Positions 4,921 through 5,995 of a stretch of DNA of 5,995 nt are shown here, in pieces. Source of the DNA: Paludibacter sp. Its GTDB lineage: Bacteria; Bacteroidota; Bacteroidia; Bacteroidales; Paludibacteraceae. The stretch's first letter is position 1, and each line of letters starts with the position of its first letter. A program made the position numbers and the translations under genes. The stretch is taken from NCBI GenBank assembly GCA_031284665.1, contig JAITXR010000408.1:1-5995 (forward strand). The letters run 5' to 3'. The notes beneath the pieces were generated by a model that was not told the DNA's origin, ran no database searches, and was given only the letters and a program-made list of their open reading frames with translations.

Positions 4921-5735
4921 GCGTAAGCCGCAGTTGCCGATATTTTGGGATAAGCCGCAGTGCCTATTACGCCTCTTGTCAAAACAATGAGAGAGAGGCA
5001 TTTGAAGAACAAATGGTTGTAGAAATGGTTCAAGAAATCCGTCATAAGATGCCTCGCATAGGGACACGAAAAATGTACTTTTTGTTGCACAAAGAATTGC
5101 AACAAGTCGGCAAAATTGGACGTGATAAGTTCTTTGATTTGCTGCGAAAAAATGAACTTTTGATAGCGCGTAAAAAAAGTTATACGCGCACAACAGATTC
5201 GTATCACAGGTTTCACAAGTATAATAACTTGTTGTATAACAAAGACATAGTTCGACCAAATCAATGTTGGGTATCAGACATAACGTACATTAGAACGCTC
5301 AACGGTTTTGTGTATTTGTTTTTGATAACAGATTATTATTCTCGCAAAATTGTTGGCTGGTCACTGTCGCACAGTTTATCGATAGAAGGCGGTTTGTTGG
5401 CGTTGCAAATGGCTGTAAAACAGAGACATAATCATTCCGGACTGATTCATCACAGCGATAGAGGGATACAATATTGCAGTGGCGATTATGTAAAAATGTT
5501 GCAGAAAAATGGGATACAAATAAGTATGACAGAACAAAATCATTGTTACGAAAACGCCAAGGCAGAGCGTGTAAATGGGATATTAAAAGATGAGTTTTTG
5601 CTGGACAGTACATTTAACGATTTTTCAATTGCTCAGCAGTCAGTTCGCCAAGCCATAAAAACCTATAATGAGATACGTCCACATTGGTCATTGAACTTGC
5701 AAACTCCGACTCAGGTTCATGCGCAAGTGGCGTAG
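4881..5735 (+). CDS. IS3-family transposase OrfB, made as an OrfAB fusion (DDE integrase core)
   Basis: This part supplies the catalytic half of the transposase, which cuts the element ends and joins them through a circular intermediate in IS3 elements. The frame is open from 4854 but has no ATG before 5013. The conserved N-terminus (SVSRSCRYFGISRSAYYA, followed by the RHKMPRIGTRKMYFLL helical domain) starts well upstream of that ATG, so expression by the -1 frameshift at 4875-4881 is favoured. Counting residues from the ATG at 5013, the DDE triad is D89 (WVSDITYI), D149 (HHSDRGIQY) and E185 (ENAKAERVNG), with 35 residues between the second D and E, the hallmark DD(35)E. The IS3-type end, YNEIRPHWSLNLQTPTQVH, is present. 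No stop or frameshift damages the frame, so the enzyme is probably functional. Confidence 0.93.
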   Translation, partial: VRTSVVGTIKEEVSVSRSCRYFGISRSAYYASCQNNEREAFEEQMVVEMVQEIRHKMPRIGTRKMYFLLHKELQQVGKIGRDKFFDLLRKNELLIARKKSYTRTTDSYHRFHKYNNLLYNKDIVRPNQCWVSDITYIRTLNGFVYLFLITDYYSRKIVGWSLSHSLSIEGGLLALQMAVKQRHNHSGLIHHSDRGIQYCSGDYVKMLQKNGIQISMTEQNHCYENAKAERVNGILKDEFLLDSTFNDFSIAQQSVRQAIKTYNEIRPHWSLNLQTPTQVHAQVA

Positions 5736-5743
5736 AATTAATG

Positions 5744-5915
5744 TTTTTGAGCATAAATTTACAAACAAAGGTATATTCTGAAAATGGATTTGTCAAGGTC
5801 AAGCCTACGGTTTTTGAAAAAAAATCTCCACCTTTCAGGTAGTATTTTTTTTCAAAAAACCTTGCCTAAACCATTTTCAGAATATGAAAAAAGTTTATAA
5901 ATTCAACCTCAAAAA
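5744..5915. repeat. 172-bp imperfect palindrome in the 3' tail of the insertion sequence
   Basis: Nested arms share one centre near 5829. TTTTTGAG (5744-5751) pairs with 5908-5915. AATTTACAAAC (5756-5766) pairs with 5893-5903 at 10 of 11. ATATTCTGAAAATGG (5773-5787) is perfect with 5871-5885. CAAGG (5794-5798) pairs with 5860-5864. TTTTTGAAAAAAAAT (5811-5825) pairs with the T8/A6 tract at 5844-5859. The tip is ACCT-TTC-AGGT (5830-5840). About 60 base pairs in all, with a 12-nt bulge on the left arm (5799-5810). It starts 8 bp after the orfB stop. No T tract follows in the plus direction, so it is not a simple intrinsic terminator. It might be a nested miniature element or a structural part of the IS. 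Confidence 0.75.
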
Positions 5916-5966
5916 GCAAAAAAATAAATTAAAGTAAAAATAAAAACTAATAAAAAACCTGACAAA

Positions 5967-5995
5967 AAACTGTCAACTTTTTTCAGGACGAGACA
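5967..5995 (-). repeat. right terminal inverted repeat of the insertion sequence
   Basis: Its reverse complement begins TGTCTCGTCCTG and ends TTGACAGTTT, matching the left end at 23 of 29 positions. A small TGACA...TGTCA inverted repeat (5960-5975) overlaps its inner edge. The repeat ends exactly at the last base of the window, so the adjacent target sequence is not visible. Confidence 0.87.

Larger units (their letters stand above)
4494..5995 (+). mobile_element. IS3-family insertion sequence, apparently complete, 1502 bp
   Basis: The element is bounded by 29-bp imperfect inverted repeats with TG...CA termini, and contains orfA, a -1 frameshift site and orfB with a DDE transposase core. That is the IS3-family plan of OrfA plus an OrfAB fusion transposase. 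Length is in the normal IS3 range, although orfB ends 260 bp before the right end, a long tail for this family. Both frames are open and all catalytic residues are present, so the copy may be active. A target-site duplication cannot be tested because the right end coincides with the window end. It has inserted into, or next to, the repeat mosaic. The subgroup was not assigned. Confidence 0.9.

Noticed and set aside
4794..5264. Long minus-strand frames opposite orfA/orfB
   Set aside because: They lie antisense to a well-supported transposase, show no recognisable domain and have irregular composition, so they are shadows.

Overview
The window looks like chromosomal DNA of an anaerobic member of the Bacteroidota, probably Bacteroidales. 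It is A+T-rich with very A/T-rich spacers. The two best promoters both fit the Bacteroidota pattern of TTG/TTTG, 19 nt, then TAnnTTTG. The chromosomal genes lack clear Shine-Dalgarno sites. Rubrerythrin fits an anaerobic or microaerophilic life. No gene here identifies a genus.

Left part (1-1001): the first 20 bases read as the start of a minus-strand gene running out of the window. A very A+T-rich spacer follows. Next comes a run of small hairpins at about 393-960, most spaced 51-62 bp apart. Their stems differ from copy to copy while the loop (GTA/TAC, TGC, or GTTA/TAAC) recurs. I see no credible protein gene in this stretch.

Middle part (1002-3868), all on the minus strand: tRNA-Pro(GGG) is a self-contained unit with promoter, encoded CCA and terminator. 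A two-gene operon encodes a GT4-type glycosyltransferase followed, after 5 nt, by a ZIP-family metal transporter. A separate unit carries rubrerythrin with its own promoter and a hairpin terminator. Rubrerythrin (peroxide removal by a diiron centre) and ZIP (divalent metal uptake) may both bear on metal and oxidative balance, but nothing shows they are co-regulated.

Right part (3869-5995): a gene-free mosaic of degenerate repeats includes a second cluster of GTA-loop hairpins. It ends at an intact-looking IS3-family insertion sequence, 4494-5995, 1502 bp. This has 29-bp imperfect terminal inverted repeats (TG...CA ends), orfA, a textbook A-AAA-AAG slippery site, orfB in the -1 frame with a DD(35)E triad, and an unusually long 3' non-coding tail built around a 172-bp imperfect palindrome. 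The right inverted repeat ends on the last base of the window.

The most unusual content is the non-coding DNA: the periodic array of structure-conserving hairpins, its second cluster, a look-alike hairpin inside the insertion sequence, and the large palindrome in the IS tail.
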